A stretch of 64,000 nt of DNA from Emydura subglobosa (GCA_007922225.1 ML679961.1:7423702-7487701); one strand, 5' to 3'; counted from the first letter of the stretch, positions 23,271-36,463 are shown. The notes: a model not told the origin generated them from the sequence alone. Numbers and translations are program-made.

Positions 23271-26200
23271 GGCCTGTTCACACAGCCCAGAAAACCTGCC
23301 GCAGCTCACAGGGGTTAGAATGTGACTGGCCATTATGTGAGCTCCATCTTCTCCCAGTCAGTCTGATGAGAGTCCGCTTCATTTTAGCTGACGCTCAATT
23401 TTGTGAACAGTTATAGGTTAAAGAAAGGATTGCGCTAGGAGGCTAAACCCTCCATGGGTTAGAACTGCCTCCTATTTTGCTCCAAGAGTCCTCCCTGGTC
23501 TTTGTACAATAGAGAAACAAATATATAAATTTCACACTGGGTCACAATAGGGCGACAAGTAGATATCCATGGATTAGCTAATCCTCTCTCCCCAAATCAG
23601 CATTGTTAGGGGCATGAAAGCTGATCCAGTGGGACGTTTTATGGTATGTGTTGAATAGTCACTTAACTGTCTAATCAGGAGGAGGAATGACCTGGAAAAC
23701 GACAGTTGCTCCAAAATTGTCTTGAATGTTCACAAAAATATTCTCTGCCCTGTTCCCTTCCATCCCCCAGAATGACTGACCATGGGGACTTCTTCCAGTG
23801 ATGGAGCACGTTTAATCTGCCATGCATCCGTATCTGTTCATCCTTCAATGACATTCATTTCCATTAGAGGAGAAGTTGTTGTGGAGATGCGAATTATATG
23901 CAAGATGGGCACTGGCTCTTTAAAGTGAGGCTCACCGGAAAGGTTGAACTGGCTTCTGATTTACACTTTACGGCAGGGAACAGCAAGCGTTTAATTGGCA
24001 TCGCTGAGGATTTCAGATAGGAGAAGGGGGCCATGGAGTAAGAGGTGCAAGCTAGTGCTGACGGTCAGAGTGTGTGAAAGATCTCTGGTGAAAATAGAAG
24101 ATGGGAAATAAAATACCCCAACAAACCCAGGTAAGCTGGTCACACAGGAGAAGTATTCCCAAAACTAATGAATAACATGGGGAGAAGGAGTGGAGAGAGA
24201 CACTTGTGTGCTGCTAGAACTTAAAGGGATAGTTTATACATTTAAGGGATCTCATGTTGCTGCATGCAGGCTAGGGGGCTCTGTAGGGATGTGTGTGTGA
24301 TCTAGGTCTTTCAGCAAATAGCCAGCCTAGAACAAGATGGGATGAGTTGTTCCTCGCTGCCTTCGGGAGCAGCCTGCTTTCTCTAGCTCTGTTTTTGGTT
24401 CTTGTGTGCTAAGGTTGTGGATTTTAAGGAAGTAAGTGGTGTTAAACTGCAACCTTCCAGCAAGAGTATTTTGTTTGTTTTTTGCTGAACTTCTGTTTGT
24501 ATGCCGTGTACATAACTTGGGTCAAACTTTCATTGCCAAAATGCTAATGCAGACTAGGGCTACTGTGGCTGGCAAGGTCATAGATGGCCAGATCAGTGTA
24601 GCCTGGATAATGAGAGGTGGATGCACTTGATTTCAGAGAGGTTGGATTTCTAAAAGTCAGATGCGGCTAGCCTTATGTGAACAGACGTGGGATTGAAGTA
24701 CTGATACCAAGAGACCAGCCTTTCCTTCTCCGTCATATTACACAGACTGGTGCGGATACACTGCTGGGGTAAATCAGCTCATCTACATCACGGTCTATTA
24801 CACCTAAGACTTGATTTGCGTTCATGCTGTTTGCTCTGGTTCAGGATATTACGTTCACTTATATTCTCAAACGGTCGCTGAAGACCTTTGTGATCTTGGG
24901 CTGGTGTTTGGGGGAAATTCCCTGTCTTTTATTCATAGTGAACTGAAACCTTTGTCCTCTAGAGAGAGGAGGTCAGGTGCTCAGGGGCAGGGGATGCAGC
25001 AGGCGTGACACCCAGGGAGCAAAGACATGGTCACAGAGGAGAACAGAGTTTAGGAGGATTAAGGTAACTGTGGTGGTTGCAATTTATTCAATGAGAACCA
25101 AACCATCACAGCGTTGAAACATACGTGAGGAAATTGGCTATTTTTTCCTCTCGTTTGAGGATGAGGAGACAGGAGGCTTTAAAGAAACAGCAGCTACTGG
25201 AACTCTGGAAAGAGAAACGTCACTTAAAAGCATCTTAGCAAAGAGTACAGAGCTTTGGTGAGTGTGGAGTCCCCGCAGTACTAGCGAAAGGAGACCACGT
25301 TGAAATGGGGTAACCAGATGGAGCTGATACACCTTCAGGGAACTGAAGAGAGGAACAAAGAGGCAGGCCCAGAGGATGGGCCAGGTGGATGTGGGGAAGA
25401 TGAACAGAGACTTGATGACCTGCAGAGAAGTGAGATGGAGATCAACTCATGGGAGGATCATTCCTCACCGTGAGCCGGCGGAAAACTGGGGAAGCATCTG
25501 GCTGCGATCTAGGCAAAGCCGCGGTGCAGGCTGGGATCTGGAGTGGGAGAAACTCTAGCAGCGAAAGAGAGGCAACCGCTGGAGCTGGGGGGAGAGAGAC
25601 CTGCACAGAGAGAGCAAGAATGTTCAGCACATGAGAAACGTCAACTGCAGCAGTGGTTAGCGTCCCAGCTGTAATATCTGCAGAGGGGTGGGTGGGTGGG
25701 GTGTGTACATGTGTTTTGGAGCTGGCCGGCAGAAGTTGTTTCCGTTCCAGCCCATCTCTACATCTAGTTCGGAGCCGCTGTTTTTAAGACCGTGTAAAAT
25801 GATGTGACGGAAGATCTGGAGCGGAGGTTGATCTGAGGTGATCAAAGCTAACTTGATTGCTCGCTGTCCTGCACAGCCTGGCCTCTGTCCCTCCACGCCG
25901 ACACCCCTCGCTCAGCGCTTCCAGCCGAGGAATCGAAAACACCTCTCCCTTTGTTCTTTGAGATGATAGTTACAGGCCAGGCAGATGGATTTTATTTTGT
26001 GTTCAGTAATTTAATCCTTTGGTCTCAGGATGTGGCCAAGAAGGGTGAGCCAAAGAATGCAAGTTTAAAGCAACTAAATGGTATGCTGTGTATCCAGCTG
26101 AGTTTTGGGGTTTGGCTGAGACGCACCGTTTCCATGGCAATGGAGACTTTTGTTGTAGCAACAGGGGCCTTATGCAATGGCCTCTCAAACACAAGGTCCT

Positions 26201-26877
26201 CTTGTGAGTTATGGCTGGAGACCGGAGTATGACTGGCAAAGAGGGCGTAATGAGCCCTGGAGGGACTAGGTTCAAATCTGGCTTAGGTCATAAGTAAAGT
26301 CTAGATTGTGCAATGCTCACAGGGACGAGACGTTCCACGGCCGTTCTCCCATTGGAAACCACTGGCTGTGCTCACGTAAGCAGGGCATAGGTTGTCCAAG
26401 GGATTTAGGTGCCTGGCTCCCGTTGAACTCCGTGGATGGAGGATCTTGGCCTCAATGCTCATTGGGGTGCACGAGGGCGGCACGAGCTGACCCTAACTGA
26501 ATTTGATCTCCATGAAGTCCATTGCCACAAACCCTCTGCACTACATGGCATCCAACTTGGTCTCTGCTTAGAAAAGTTACTGCTACTCTCCAGCCGCTGT
26601 GCCAGGGCAAGATGCAGGGGCAGAGTTTCGGGGGGGGCGGGGAAGGTCAGCAACGGCGGCCCACATTGGACATCGCTCAGCTATCGGCCTTTGAGTGTCA
26701 GTCGCTAGCACCCACGCTCTTCAAAACCACTTCAATTTGAGATTAGAAACGGCGAGGGAGATGATAAGCTGTACTGGAACAGCTGGACAGCAGATGCTCA
26801 GTCATTCTGAACATGGTCACTGTTATCTTACCCTCCTGGCTTGTTTGTTTGCCTCTGTTTATCATTAAGTACTTACA
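23271..26877. other. 3.6 kb of unassigned DNA
   Basis: No gene, RNA gene or repeat family recognised. Frames are all below 100 codons. This is the longest stretch without an assigned element and could hold old, decayed repeats. Confidence 0.4.
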
Positions 26878-26965
26878 TGGTGAGGAATGTGAGGCAGGGA
26901 CTGTCTCTTATTATGCGCGTACAGCACCTGGCGCATCAGGGCCCCGATTTGGGCCTCTGTGTGAG
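26878..26965 (+). mobile_element. SINE 3'-tail module
   Basis: 'aggcagggactgtctcttat' then 'gtacagcacctggcgcatca' and 'gggccccgatttgggcctc'. Same module as 2510-2673. Confidence 0.65.
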
Positions 26966-27392
26966 GTGATGAGTCTTCCCGGAGCAAGAGCCTGATTTAA
27001 ACCACATGCAGTGATGAGTCATTCCTGTGCTAGACTCCAGCCAGTCCTGGTCTGGTGACTCAGGGCAGGTGTATAAGCTTCACAAGAGAAACAGCAGCTC
27101 ACTTTGCTCAACATCACATCATGGCTTGAAACTCTCCCCTGCCTGAGAATGGTGACAGATTCCACAGGCCGCAGCCTCCTCTGGCTCTGTCCTTGCTCCA
27201 GCCTAGTTCCCAGCCGTTCTGTCGCCTTGCTCTGACCTCTGGTTCCAGTCCCTGGCCTGGCTGCCACGGCACTGGCCCTAGGCTGGCTGCCGCCACTCCA
27301 CCTACTAGGCTTGACCTTCCACGTCTCGGTTTCTGACCACGGCTGCTCCTGTGACACGCACCACAGAAGGCATGAGAGAAAGATCAACGGCT

Positions 27393-27480
27393 CTTAGAAT
27401 CGTGGGACTGGAGGCTCGGCCAGTCCAGTCCTCTGCGCTTATGGCAGGACCAGGCACTCTCTAGATTTGTCTGAACACTG
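27393..27480 (-). mobile_element. Short CR1 3'-terminal fragment
   Basis: 'cttagaatcgtgggactgga', 'ccagtcctctgcgc' and 'aggaccaggcactctctaga' match the reversed CR1 3' UTR of the copy at 14437. Fewer than 100 bases remain. Confidence 0.7.
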
Positions 27481-29384
27481 CACGTGTCAGAAATATTGCA
27501 CATGTCCCTTGTAGTGTCTCACTCGCTGTGGATGGTTCTGGGATCCCAGGGACCGTTGAAATCCTGCTGCTGCTTCCCAGCAGGAAATCCAGTTTTCCTT
27601 ACACAAGGCTGTCTTCAGCTGATGCTACTACCGCCTGCCCCGAATCCTATTGACAGCAATGAGAGCTGCGTGATCGGGGGAGAGGGAAAATATGACCCAT
27701 TCACTCTGCCAAGGAACTCCTGCTCAGCCTATGAATGCGGGAGTGGGGCTAGGGAATTAAATGATCATTTTAAGGTAAGGGGTCTCGTTAAATAGAAAAA
27801 TGTCTGTCTATGCAACTTGAAAACTGGGCGTATGGAACCACTGTTAATTCAGCCAACTAATCCTAACAAATTAGCTGAAAGTACCTGACGGTTCTTAAAG
27901 TCTCTCACTTCTTTCAGCTGCTTCGTCCGTCGCCTGTTACAGGCAACTATAACTTATTTTGTTACTAAATGAAGCCATTTTGAAATCCGTTCTACATATT
28001 GCAGCTTTCCTTGTCTTGTATTGTGCCTCTGAAATACGCTGTTTTCTAGTCTGCAAGTGACTTGGCTTTCGTATAAGGCAGCAGATATCACGTAAGATCT
28101 TCACTGGAATAAGTTTAGGGGAAAATCCTCCTGACAAAGTGACTGAAAAAGCAGGATTTTGCTTAGCTTTGCAGAGCGCTGGTCATGTTTCCCCTCTAAT
28201 CATTCGTGCTTGAATATCAAAAAAGACAACACAGGGCAGGAGAGAGAGGGATGAGGCCATTGCATTTGCGGTGATCATTTCCATGACTTATTTCCAATGA
28301 AATGTCAGGTCTGATGGGCTCGCACTTGATTAAGCACGGTGTCTTCGTAATTATTGTAACTGGGCCCAGGCCATTCCTGTAACGTGTCTGAACAACCCAG
28401 AGATCTGGCAGTGGTTTCCAAACTCCACCTCTGCTTGTAGGCTTTGCAGTTCATGATGTGCCATATTCTGCAAGAAAAAAGTGAACCCCCTCTTCCTAGC
28501 TTTACTGCAGAGAGTGACATGTTCCCTCAGAGCCATTCGGCAATATAAGCCTTGTAAATGTCAAATTTCCACTTTATGATGTGTGATGTCAGCCCGTCTA
28601 GTCAGAAAGAGCCAATCCTGTTGGCTTTGCTATTGACGTCAGTGTGCATAAAATCAGGCCTGAGGTCTAAAGGGTTTGTAATAGATCGAAGGGGGATTCC
28701 CGCAGGATGCCAAAGGGGAGTGTCTTGGTGCATGTCTCAGACTTAGAGAATAAGCAGATGAAAATGATAAAGGGCCAGTCCTCACACCTGTCTGTCTATC
28801 ACATAGCTTCCTGCTCTCCCTGAATCTTCTCCCACAGCCCCCCCTCCCTGCATTCATGGGCAAAATGAAATTCACTGTATACATTTTATATGAGTCTGCC
28901 ATTGCAGCCAGAAATCCCAGGGGGCTCCTGGGAAAACATTGCACAGGGAAATAACGTGGTCGTGTGTGTATTAACACTGAGGGGATGCACCAGCTTGAAG
29001 GTCTGCTCAGTCCCACTGAAGACCTACCACACCGACAGCAGGATTGCTGATGCTGCCTGCCCATATATCTCCGCTTGGCAAGACCACTTCTAGGCGCAGT
29101 CAAGGAGGTTCTGTCTAGGGGTTTCATTCTGTCCATGATGCCTTTGCTGAGCCTGCCATCAGCAATGCCAGTTACTATAGTGGCCCTCAATCCCATTGAC
29201 ACAGAGGCCCCTTCACACTGCCCGAGTGGTGTAAAGGGGCCTCGGTGTACATGAGAACTGGCCTCAGTGTTTTTGTTACTGTAGGTGGCTATTTGTCCAG
29301 TCGGAACCAGATTGAAGCACTTTGCTCCTCAACGAATCCCACTGAAGTGAATCGAAGTACTTGAGGTCTGACACGCTACTTCTC
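27481..29384. other. Unassigned DNA
   Basis: No gene recognised. Around 28615-28670 the phrase 'tattgacgtcagtgtgc' with 'aaatcaggcctgag' looks like a relic of a palindromic MITE. Confidence 0.4.
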
Positions 29385-29500
29385 TAGACTGCAGGCTGCG
29401 TGGGGCAGGGCCCATCTCGGTTGAGGGAGCATTGTCCAGCACGCTGGTACCAGTACCCGAGTGGGGCTCCTGCAGTACAAACAATTCATACGAACTGCGC
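29385..29500 (+). mobile_element. Degraded SINE 3'-tail module
   Basis: 'tagactgcaggctgcgtggg', 'gcagggcccatctcgg' and 'gtggggctcctgcagtacaa' are recognisable steps of the tail module. Confidence 0.45.
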
Positions 29501-30545
29501 AGCCTGACACTTTTATAATTTAACAGTCAGTGTTTTTTTAAAAAAAAAAATGAAAGGCCCAGTATCATCCAGCTCGCCAGCTGTTTTATGGTCCGCTGAA
29601 GTTTACAGCAAGTTTTGTGCACCGTTACCGAGCTGTTGGAGAACTAGGTGGTGCTAAGATGAGCTGGAAGAAGGAAGGCCATTGCAGATTCTAAGCTAGG
29701 AAAGAGCCCAATAATCAAGCACCTCTTTTGGATTCAGTATTGTACAGTGAGCCCCACCCCCCACTCTTGTCAATGTCATCATCCTCCATCTACCGCCAGG
29801 AATAGTTTGTGGTTCCAATGAAAACATACGGTGCTTTGCTGCTGGCCGAGGGAGATGGTTAATGCGAAGGAAAATCACTAGCTTCCCAAGCCCAGTTCAG
29901 AGCAGCTGAATTCTGGGGGTTGTCTTCATCGCACTCAGGGGATGCAACTGGATCTCAGATCCCCAGCTGGCATAAATGGAAGTAACCCTGTGGATCTGGC
30001 CCAGAGTGTGCATCCATTTTTAAGTGAAAGCCGAATGAAAGTAGCCTTGAGCGCTTTAACACACGTTTACATTTTTCCTGGTAGGCAGACAGTGAAATTC
30101 TTTGCACCCCAAAAGGATTGGCAAAATCAACCATTCCCCCCTAAGTCCTCTCCAAATCTTTGTCGTCTTTCACCGAGGACAAACTGAAGTAGTACGCTTG
30201 CCATGTAATGCCCGCAGTACCACCATTGCTGTGACGCGACATCAGCGCTGAAGTTCAAGGACCCTTTAATCCCTTGTCTCGGCATGTAAAACCACAGGAC
30301 TCACAGGAATGCATGTGATGTTTCCGGTTGCTTTTGAGAGTCAGAGAACACGGGGTCACTAGAGCGGGAACCACGTGCAGAGTTGGTTAAGGAAAGATTG
30401 GGTGGCTTTGTGCTAGAAATGCTCATAATGGGCCATTCTGAAGACAGTGGAGGTGATGGGGTCTCACACTGAAAACAATCTCTTTGGAAGGAATGAGCCT
30501 GTCCCAGCGCTGTCATACTTGTGGTTTTCTGACAAGCTCAAAGCC

Positions 30546-30558
30546 GGGGGGGGGGGGG
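30546..30558. repeat. G13 homopolymer
   Basis: Thirteen consecutive G on the plus strand. It may also mark a point of assembly or sequencing uncertainty. Confidence 0.9.
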
Positions 30559-30827
30559 ACGGGACGGGAACTGTTTAAGAAAAACAGAGGTTGCTTTCCA
30601 TTAATGTTTAAGCCTTTGCTGCTGATAAGAAGCTCTCAAATTTTGCAAACACAGATGGCTTTGTGCGGTGGTGGTGGGGGAGATATTCAAGGGTGGAAAG
30701 TTCTTTTGTTTCGTTTTTTTCCCAAAATGTACCCCGTCTTTGTGTCGTGAACCATTTTAGTGCTGTAAATCCCTCCAAGTAGGTGGCGTTTTACTTTGTA
30801 CCTTGACCCGACTTTGTCTTTCTGTAG

Positions 30828-30874
30828 GCGGGAGGGCAAGCAGAGGGTCAGATCCAAGTTCAGGGGGCCGAAAG
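30828..30874 (+). other. Candidate 47-nt exon
   Basis: The upstream sequence actttgtctttctgtag is a strong pyrimidine tract plus acceptor AG, and the segment ends AAAG|gtgagt, a near-consensus donor. All three frames are open over the 47 bases (for example REGKQRVRSKFRGPK in frame 2), so length and frame do not discriminate. No protein family recognised. Splice-like pairs arise by chance in 64 kb, so this stays a candidate. Confidence 0.3.
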
Positions 30875-31194
30875 GTGAGTGAGCTGGTCAAACTGATTGG
30901 AATCAGAATTACTGCATCTTGCAGCATTTCCCCCCCTCCCCGAGTAAGTCACCCTAAACCCTTCCAAATCAAAGGGTGACTTTAACGCTCGTGGCCCTGT
31001 CTGAAGAGTCCAAATGTGAGTGTGGTGCAGCCTGCACTGATCACTGGGCTTCTATTCGATGCCTCAGGACGATAGTTCAAGGCTGCACGAAGATATCTAT
31101 AGTTGGTGATCGGCTACCATGATGACGGCCACTGTACGAAACCCTGAAGAGAAATGCTTTCCATGGGAATTAGGTACCTAAATAACTTTTGAGG

Positions 31195-31330
31195 ATCTAG
31201 GCCTTACGGCCAGATTTTTAAAGGTATTCGGGTGCCTGAAGATACAGATAGGCACCTCGTGGGACTTTTCAAGAACACCGAGGCTCCCGACTCTCCTTGG
31301 TTTCACTGAGAGTTAAATGCCTCTCTCTGA
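31195..31330. mobile_element. Palindromic MITE relic
   Basis: 'acggccagatttttaaagg' with 'gggtgcctgaagatacagat' and 'ggcacctcgtgggacttttc' is the left half of a palindromic repeat of the type also cut by the gypsy element at 50388. The right half is degraded. Confidence 0.4.
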
Positions 31331-31849
31331 ATGTTACTTTTAATTAGGGCCTTTTTCCAACTCCTATGGGGTGTGGAACGGGCAGAACCTCTCCCAGGGC
31401 CTGCGTATTTTAGAGAAGTAAATGGCGATGAAGGAGCTGCACCAATTGAAATGTGCTTTCATTTCCTGTGTAATGAAACTGTCACACAGCTGTCCACATG
31501 CCATGGGCACTTCACCCGGGTAAGGGCCTGACCTGAAGCCCATGGAAACCCTTCCGCTGACTTCATTGACCGTTGGGTTAGGCTATACGTGTGAACTGAG
31601 CCTGTGGCCTCCGGTTGTATTTTACCTCTAATGTGGCCATTCGAGGAAGTGATGCTTGCAGACAAACAGTTACAAAATGATAAAGCACCGGGGCTGTTGT
31701 GAAGATGAGCCAGAGGGGTCAGGGGCCAGTCACCACCTGCCCTGTACTTTGGGGAACATGGGGGCCGGAGGCCTAGGTGACAAGGATCTGAAGCAAATAG
31801 CTAGCCCACAAGCCTAAGGTCTCATCCTGACTCTCACAAGCCTAATTAC

Positions 31850-32770
31850 TCCTTGCATGGTAACACCACCTGCCCTTCCAGCCTCGAGTCTCCCCAGACC
31901 TGTCCTCCGGGGGTTTGAAAGTACCAGATGCCCAGACCATTCCCCTCTGGTTTGTTATCTCCAACATTCATTTTGGTACCTATGCAGTTTGTACACCAGT
32001 GACCTGCTTGAGGTCAAAATAAACACAGTTTATTTAATAGAAAAACCTCCCCTTCAAAGATGAAATGATCAAGGCAAGCGAGCACCTACGAGTCACACAG
32101 AAAACATGCACCCGGGTACAAACTCCGGCTTTACCCTTCCATAGGAGATCAGATCTCTTTTCTAGCGCAAGTTGCCTTTAAACAGGTTCCCAGCGTCCTC
32201 CCCATAGCTATAGCGGGGAATTCAGTGTTTCACAGACCGCTTCCTGCCCTAGAGGCTGGCCCTTGTTTTCCTCCAGAACCCCTCAGATTCAAGCCTTCCT
32301 TTTAAAAGGTTTTTTTCCTTTGGCTCCTCATGCTGTTCAGAGTGGGGGAAATTCCCCCTTAATTCAGTAGCCAGGATGTCTCAATGCCTTTCTGTTAACT
32401 CTGTCTCGTCGTCGACTTGTCCTGGGGTGGAAAATGGACGGTTACTTGGAACCTGTTCTTGTGTGAATACTTGGCTTGGGAGGTGCCCCTGCCTGCTCTG
32501 AGGTATAGCTAAAATTGCCCCAGAGATTGAGCAGACGTCTATATACGTAGGTTCATAACCACAGTCTGTATACATATCTCAGAATGACCATCAAGTTCAG
32601 AACATTACAGGCTTTCATAAAAGACCTTCCTCCATACACACTTATGGTACAGCAATACAGTGTGCAATCCGTTCGGTTAACTGCTCGTTTTGGGGGGCTT
32701 ACACCTTCCGTTCTGCCCGTGGGGTGTCTGGACCCTGATGGTCACAACCTGGCCTTGACACTATTTCATC
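31850..32770 (-). mobile_element. Probable LTR of an ERV-like retroelement
   Basis: On the minus strand an AATAAA signal lies in 'ctattaaataaactg' (about 32026-32040). The block then parallels 10120-11040, including 'cagaacattacaggctttc' versus 'cacattacagcctttc'. No open frame. The ends are approximate and no partner LTR was found. Confidence 0.4.
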
Positions 32771-33084
32771 CGAGTTGTTAAAGAGCGAAGGCCCAGATTT
32801 AGTTCGCCAACGTCAACGGTGCCTTCAGAGCTTGGGAAACGCATCACGTGCTGGAAGACTGCCAAAGGAGCAGCGGCCGTCTCTTTTCCAAAAAAGACAC
32901 CAGACAGGACTGACTGTGGGGTTGTTCCCCTAAGGAAAGTGTTTATGATCACGCTAATGAAATACTGTCTCAGCCCAAAAATGAGAGACCACCGCCATGG
33001 TTTCTGCACAGGTTGATCTTCAATCCCTGCTGTGCATGCGCTGTGGAACATTATTGAAAAATGCCTAGAGTGACAAAAGGAAAG

Positions 33085-33180
33085 GCATGCAGCGGGGCAG
33101 TGCTGAGCCGAGAACCCAAGTTTCCTGGGTCCAGTCCTAATCTACTGTCCTACCCCCTAGACCACATTGCCTCTGCGAAG
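33085..33180 (-). mobile_element. SINE head, CORE/MIR-like
   Basis: On the minus strand 'caatgtggtctagggggtag' (A-box region) is followed by 'gactggacccaggaaacttg'. Only the head survives. Confidence 0.55.
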
Positions 33181-34009
33181 ATCGATTCCCACTTTGAACA
33201 CTGAGTGGATTAAATTCAGAAGCAACCTATGGGAGTGTTAATTCCCATGCTAAGGGGCCAGGAGAGAGGGGTGCAGCATGAGAAATAACTTGCAGGGAGC
33301 TGTAAACATGTGGAAGAAAAAATAAGCAGGTTTTGGGGTTTTTTTTGCTTTTTGTTTTTAATGTACACCCCTGCCTTCGTGGCATATAAATTACAGCATC
33401 TGGGACTCCCTTATACTAAGGTACTTGTCGGTCTTGCATCATTTTGTCACCGCTACGACTGTATTGTCACAATACTATACAGTATTTAGGGGTCTATCCT
33501 TTTCCCATTGAAATCTATAGGTCTGTTGACACAGAATGTAGCAGGAGCGGAATGAGCCCTTAATTCATAGGGACGGTAGAAGTTTGAAAAATGTGTATTT
33601 TGCAGTTGTTATAAATGCACACAAACGCCCACAGAACTCTTTGAAAACCATTAGCGCAAGGGTTTGCTACGCCGGGGATGGTTGCTTTCAGTTCAGGACA
33701 AAACCTAAATGTCTAGAAGAGACATTTTCTAGATGTGGAATGGAAAGAACCACCCAGTTAAACACTTTCACTCCCATGTGGCCTGATTCTGCAAAATACG
33801 TGGCACCACCTTCAGAACATCCACGGGAACCAGATATTCTAATGTTGAAAAAAAAAATGTAATGCCCTCATGGGGGAATTAATCATGGTTGGGATTTAAT
33901 GAAATTAGAAGCAAAGGTCTAATCATCTGGTATGAGAGGGTATTGTATTGTAAATCAAGCACCTTGGAAAGACCATTCGTGTTCCACAGCGACACGGAGA
34001 TGAACATGA
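33181..34009. other. Unassigned DNA
   Basis: No gene recognised; the 92-codon frame at 33584-33862 has no known motif. Confidence 0.4.
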
Positions 34010-35057
34010 TTTGATGGGGAAGAGTCAACAAGCTTTTATGAAGGAAAATCATGTCTCACTGCTCTATAGAATTATCTGAGGGAATTATCTGAGGATGGGC
34101 AGTGGATACTGTACTTGGACTTTCAGAAAGCCTTTGCCAAGGTCCCACACCGAAGGCTCTTAAGCAAAGTAAGCAGTCATGGGGTAAGAGGGAAGGTCCT
34201 TTCGTGGATCAGTGACCCATTAAACCACAGGAAGCAAAGGGTAGGAATATATGATCAGGTCTCAGAATGGAGAGGGGGAGGTAGCAGGTCTCCCAGGGAT
34301 CTGTACTGGGATCTTTGCTGTTCAACATTCATAAACTACTGAAAAAAGGGGTTAACAGGGAGGTGGCAAAATTTGCAGATGATACAAAATTACTCACAAT
34401 AATTAAGTCCAATATAGACTGTGAAGAGTTACAAAGGATCTCACAAAACTGGGTGACTGGGCAACAAACTGCCAGATGAAATTCAGTGTTGGTAAATGCG
34501 AAGTAATGCACATTGGAAAACATAATCCCAACTATACATGCATAATGATGGAGTCTAAATTAGCTGTTACCACTCAAGAAAGAGATCTTGGAGTCATTGT
34601 GGAGAGTTCTCTGTAAACATCTGCTCAATGTGCAGCAGCCGTTAACAAAATATTAGGAAGCAGTAGGAAAGGGATAGATAATAAGACAGAAAATATCATA
34701 TTGCCACTCTATAAATCCATGATCTGTCCACACTGAATATTTCAGGCAGTTCTGGTTGCCCCATCTCAAAAAATATATTAGAAATGGAAAAGGTACAGAG
34801 AATGGTAATAAAAATGACTAGGGGGATGGAACCTCTTTCATATGAGGAGAGATTAAAAGACTGCGATTGTTCTCCAGTCTCGGGATGTTCCTAAATTCCT
34901 TGTGCCAGAAGCTGGGACTGGGCGATGGGATGGATTGCACTATAATATCCCTGTTCTGTTCATTCCCTCTGAAGCTCCTGGCATTGGCCACTGGCGGAAG
35001 ACAGGATTTTGGGCTAGATGGACCCTTGGTCTGACTCACTCTGGCCGTTCTTATGTA
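34010..35057 (+). mobile_element. CR1 LINE, 3' kilobase, sense
   Basis: Encodes reverse-transcriptase palm landmarks (DFQKAFAKVPHRRLLSKVSS, then VLSWISDPLN) at about 34115-34250. Downstream come 'gcagatgatacaaaattact', 'gaaagagatcttggagtcat' and the usual CR1 3' end 'gtctgactcactctggccgt'. A 13-bp tandem duplication (gaattatctgagg, about 34071-34096) and frameshifts show it is dead. It is one of the longest CR1 copies here. Confidence 0.9.
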
Positions 35058-36339
35058 CTAACTGTAGATAGCCTTCTGCTATCTGCACAGCCTGCCGGCA
35101 TTGTTTGTGGGAGCAGGTCGTTGTGTGCTTGGGTTCCATAGTCATGGAAAACTGAATTTTAAAAAAACGCCTTGTGTGAAAAATCAGAGGGGCCACCTGG
35201 GTAAAAAATGCCCCGTCTCACACCTGTCGCCTGACCAAATTGTTTGTTTAAGCAGCTCTCTTAATAAAGCAGCTTCCTCTGTTCAAGGTTGTGAGTGAGC
35301 GTTACTGCTGCTTTCACTGGCTGATTTCCCTGCGCTCCCGGCGTTTAGCAAACTCACTGCTTTGGGAAGCCAGGGGCTTGACAGGGACCCTGTAAAACCA
35401 GCATCAGCTTCCAGAATTTACCATCGCAATAAACTCAACATCCAATAAATGGTGAGACAGTTAAAAGGGGCAGGCAATGGCTGTGGTTTTGGAAGGCCTG
35501 ACTCCTGCTCTGCTCTAGGTAGCCCATGTCAGACTGACAGCTTGGCTTGTGCTGCTGATGGAACCTTTTTACTTTAATTGCATCATAAAACCTAGACAGT
35601 GGCACGGCCCCCGGCAGGCTGGCGGGCTTGAAAACGAACGGAGAAGGACAAGGCGAGTCGCATACAAATGCAGTTATCTTCCCTCCTAAAAGTGATCTTA
35701 AAACCTCCTGTCTGAGGCTCCCAAGAATTTGCCGAGCAGCGAAAGTGTTAACTCAGTGGTGGATTTCTTTTGCCCGAAGCGATTAGGGGATGAAGCATCT
35801 AGACAGGGACTCCAGACTGGAGTTTTGGAAAGGACTTCAGCTGCATCCCAGTGCTCTGGCTTGGCGGGATCTCTCCAGTGAGATCCCACATCGCACCCCT
35901 GGATCAGATCACCCCAGCTCTTTGGGGGCCCACGGCGCGAAGCCACGGAGTTCAGAGCCGGCTCTGAGTCTTCTCTTATCTGAACGGATTCGTCTGTGCC
36001 TGCGTGAGCCGCTCAGCACAGCTGCCCACCTTCAGCTCTCTCGAATCTGAACCACTCGTGCCGCTGACCTGGGATGTGTCGCTTGCTGCTGAATAGGGAA
36101 GGGAAAACTAGGGCTGGATCCTTGCCCCCCACAGTGCTCTTTGCACGGCTCTGCAAGCACAAAGGCAGTGAAAAGCACCTGCCTTCCACCTGCTGAGGAC
36201 TGCCCTGACACAGGGAAGCCCCTGGAGAGCATAGAGCTGGTTTGGTCGCCTACTATGCCACCCTTTCCTCAGCCCCCCAGGGCAGGGTGTTTCGGGGTAG
36301 AGAGTGCACTCTCCCCAGCTGGCAGACAGCTCCTGGGCG
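35058..36339. other. Unassigned DNA
   Basis: No gene or clear repeat recognised. Confidence 0.4.
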
Positions 36340-36463
36340 TATAAAACCAGCCCCGGGATCAGGATGCTGCTCCTGGCTCCTTAGTGGCTGGAGACCAACA
36401 GACGGGTCAGCAGCCGATCAGGATCCTCCTGTCATACCCACTCCCCCACCCACAAAACAAGAG
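36340..36463 (+). promoter_or_regulatory. TATA-like motif followed by donor-like site
   Basis: TATAAAA lies at 36340-36346. A gctcctggctccttag acceptor-like tract ends at 36384, and GAG|gtgaga gives a donor at 36463/36464. The 79 bases 36385-36463 are open in two frames. Two readings fit: a first exon starting about 25-30 bases after the TATA box, or an internal exon. Neither is supported by a recognised peptide. Confidence 0.2.

Larger units (their letters stand above)
29501..31194. other. Unassigned DNA around a splice-flanked 47-nt segment
   Basis: Holds the candidate exon at 30828-30874 and a run of 13 G (30546-30558). No repeat family recognised in the rest. Confidence 0.35.

Noticed and set aside
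27640..27775. Exon ending at gtaagg (27773)
   Set aside because: The upstream acceptor is poor and the segment starts in a common palindromic-repeat phrase (tattgacagcaatgagagctg).
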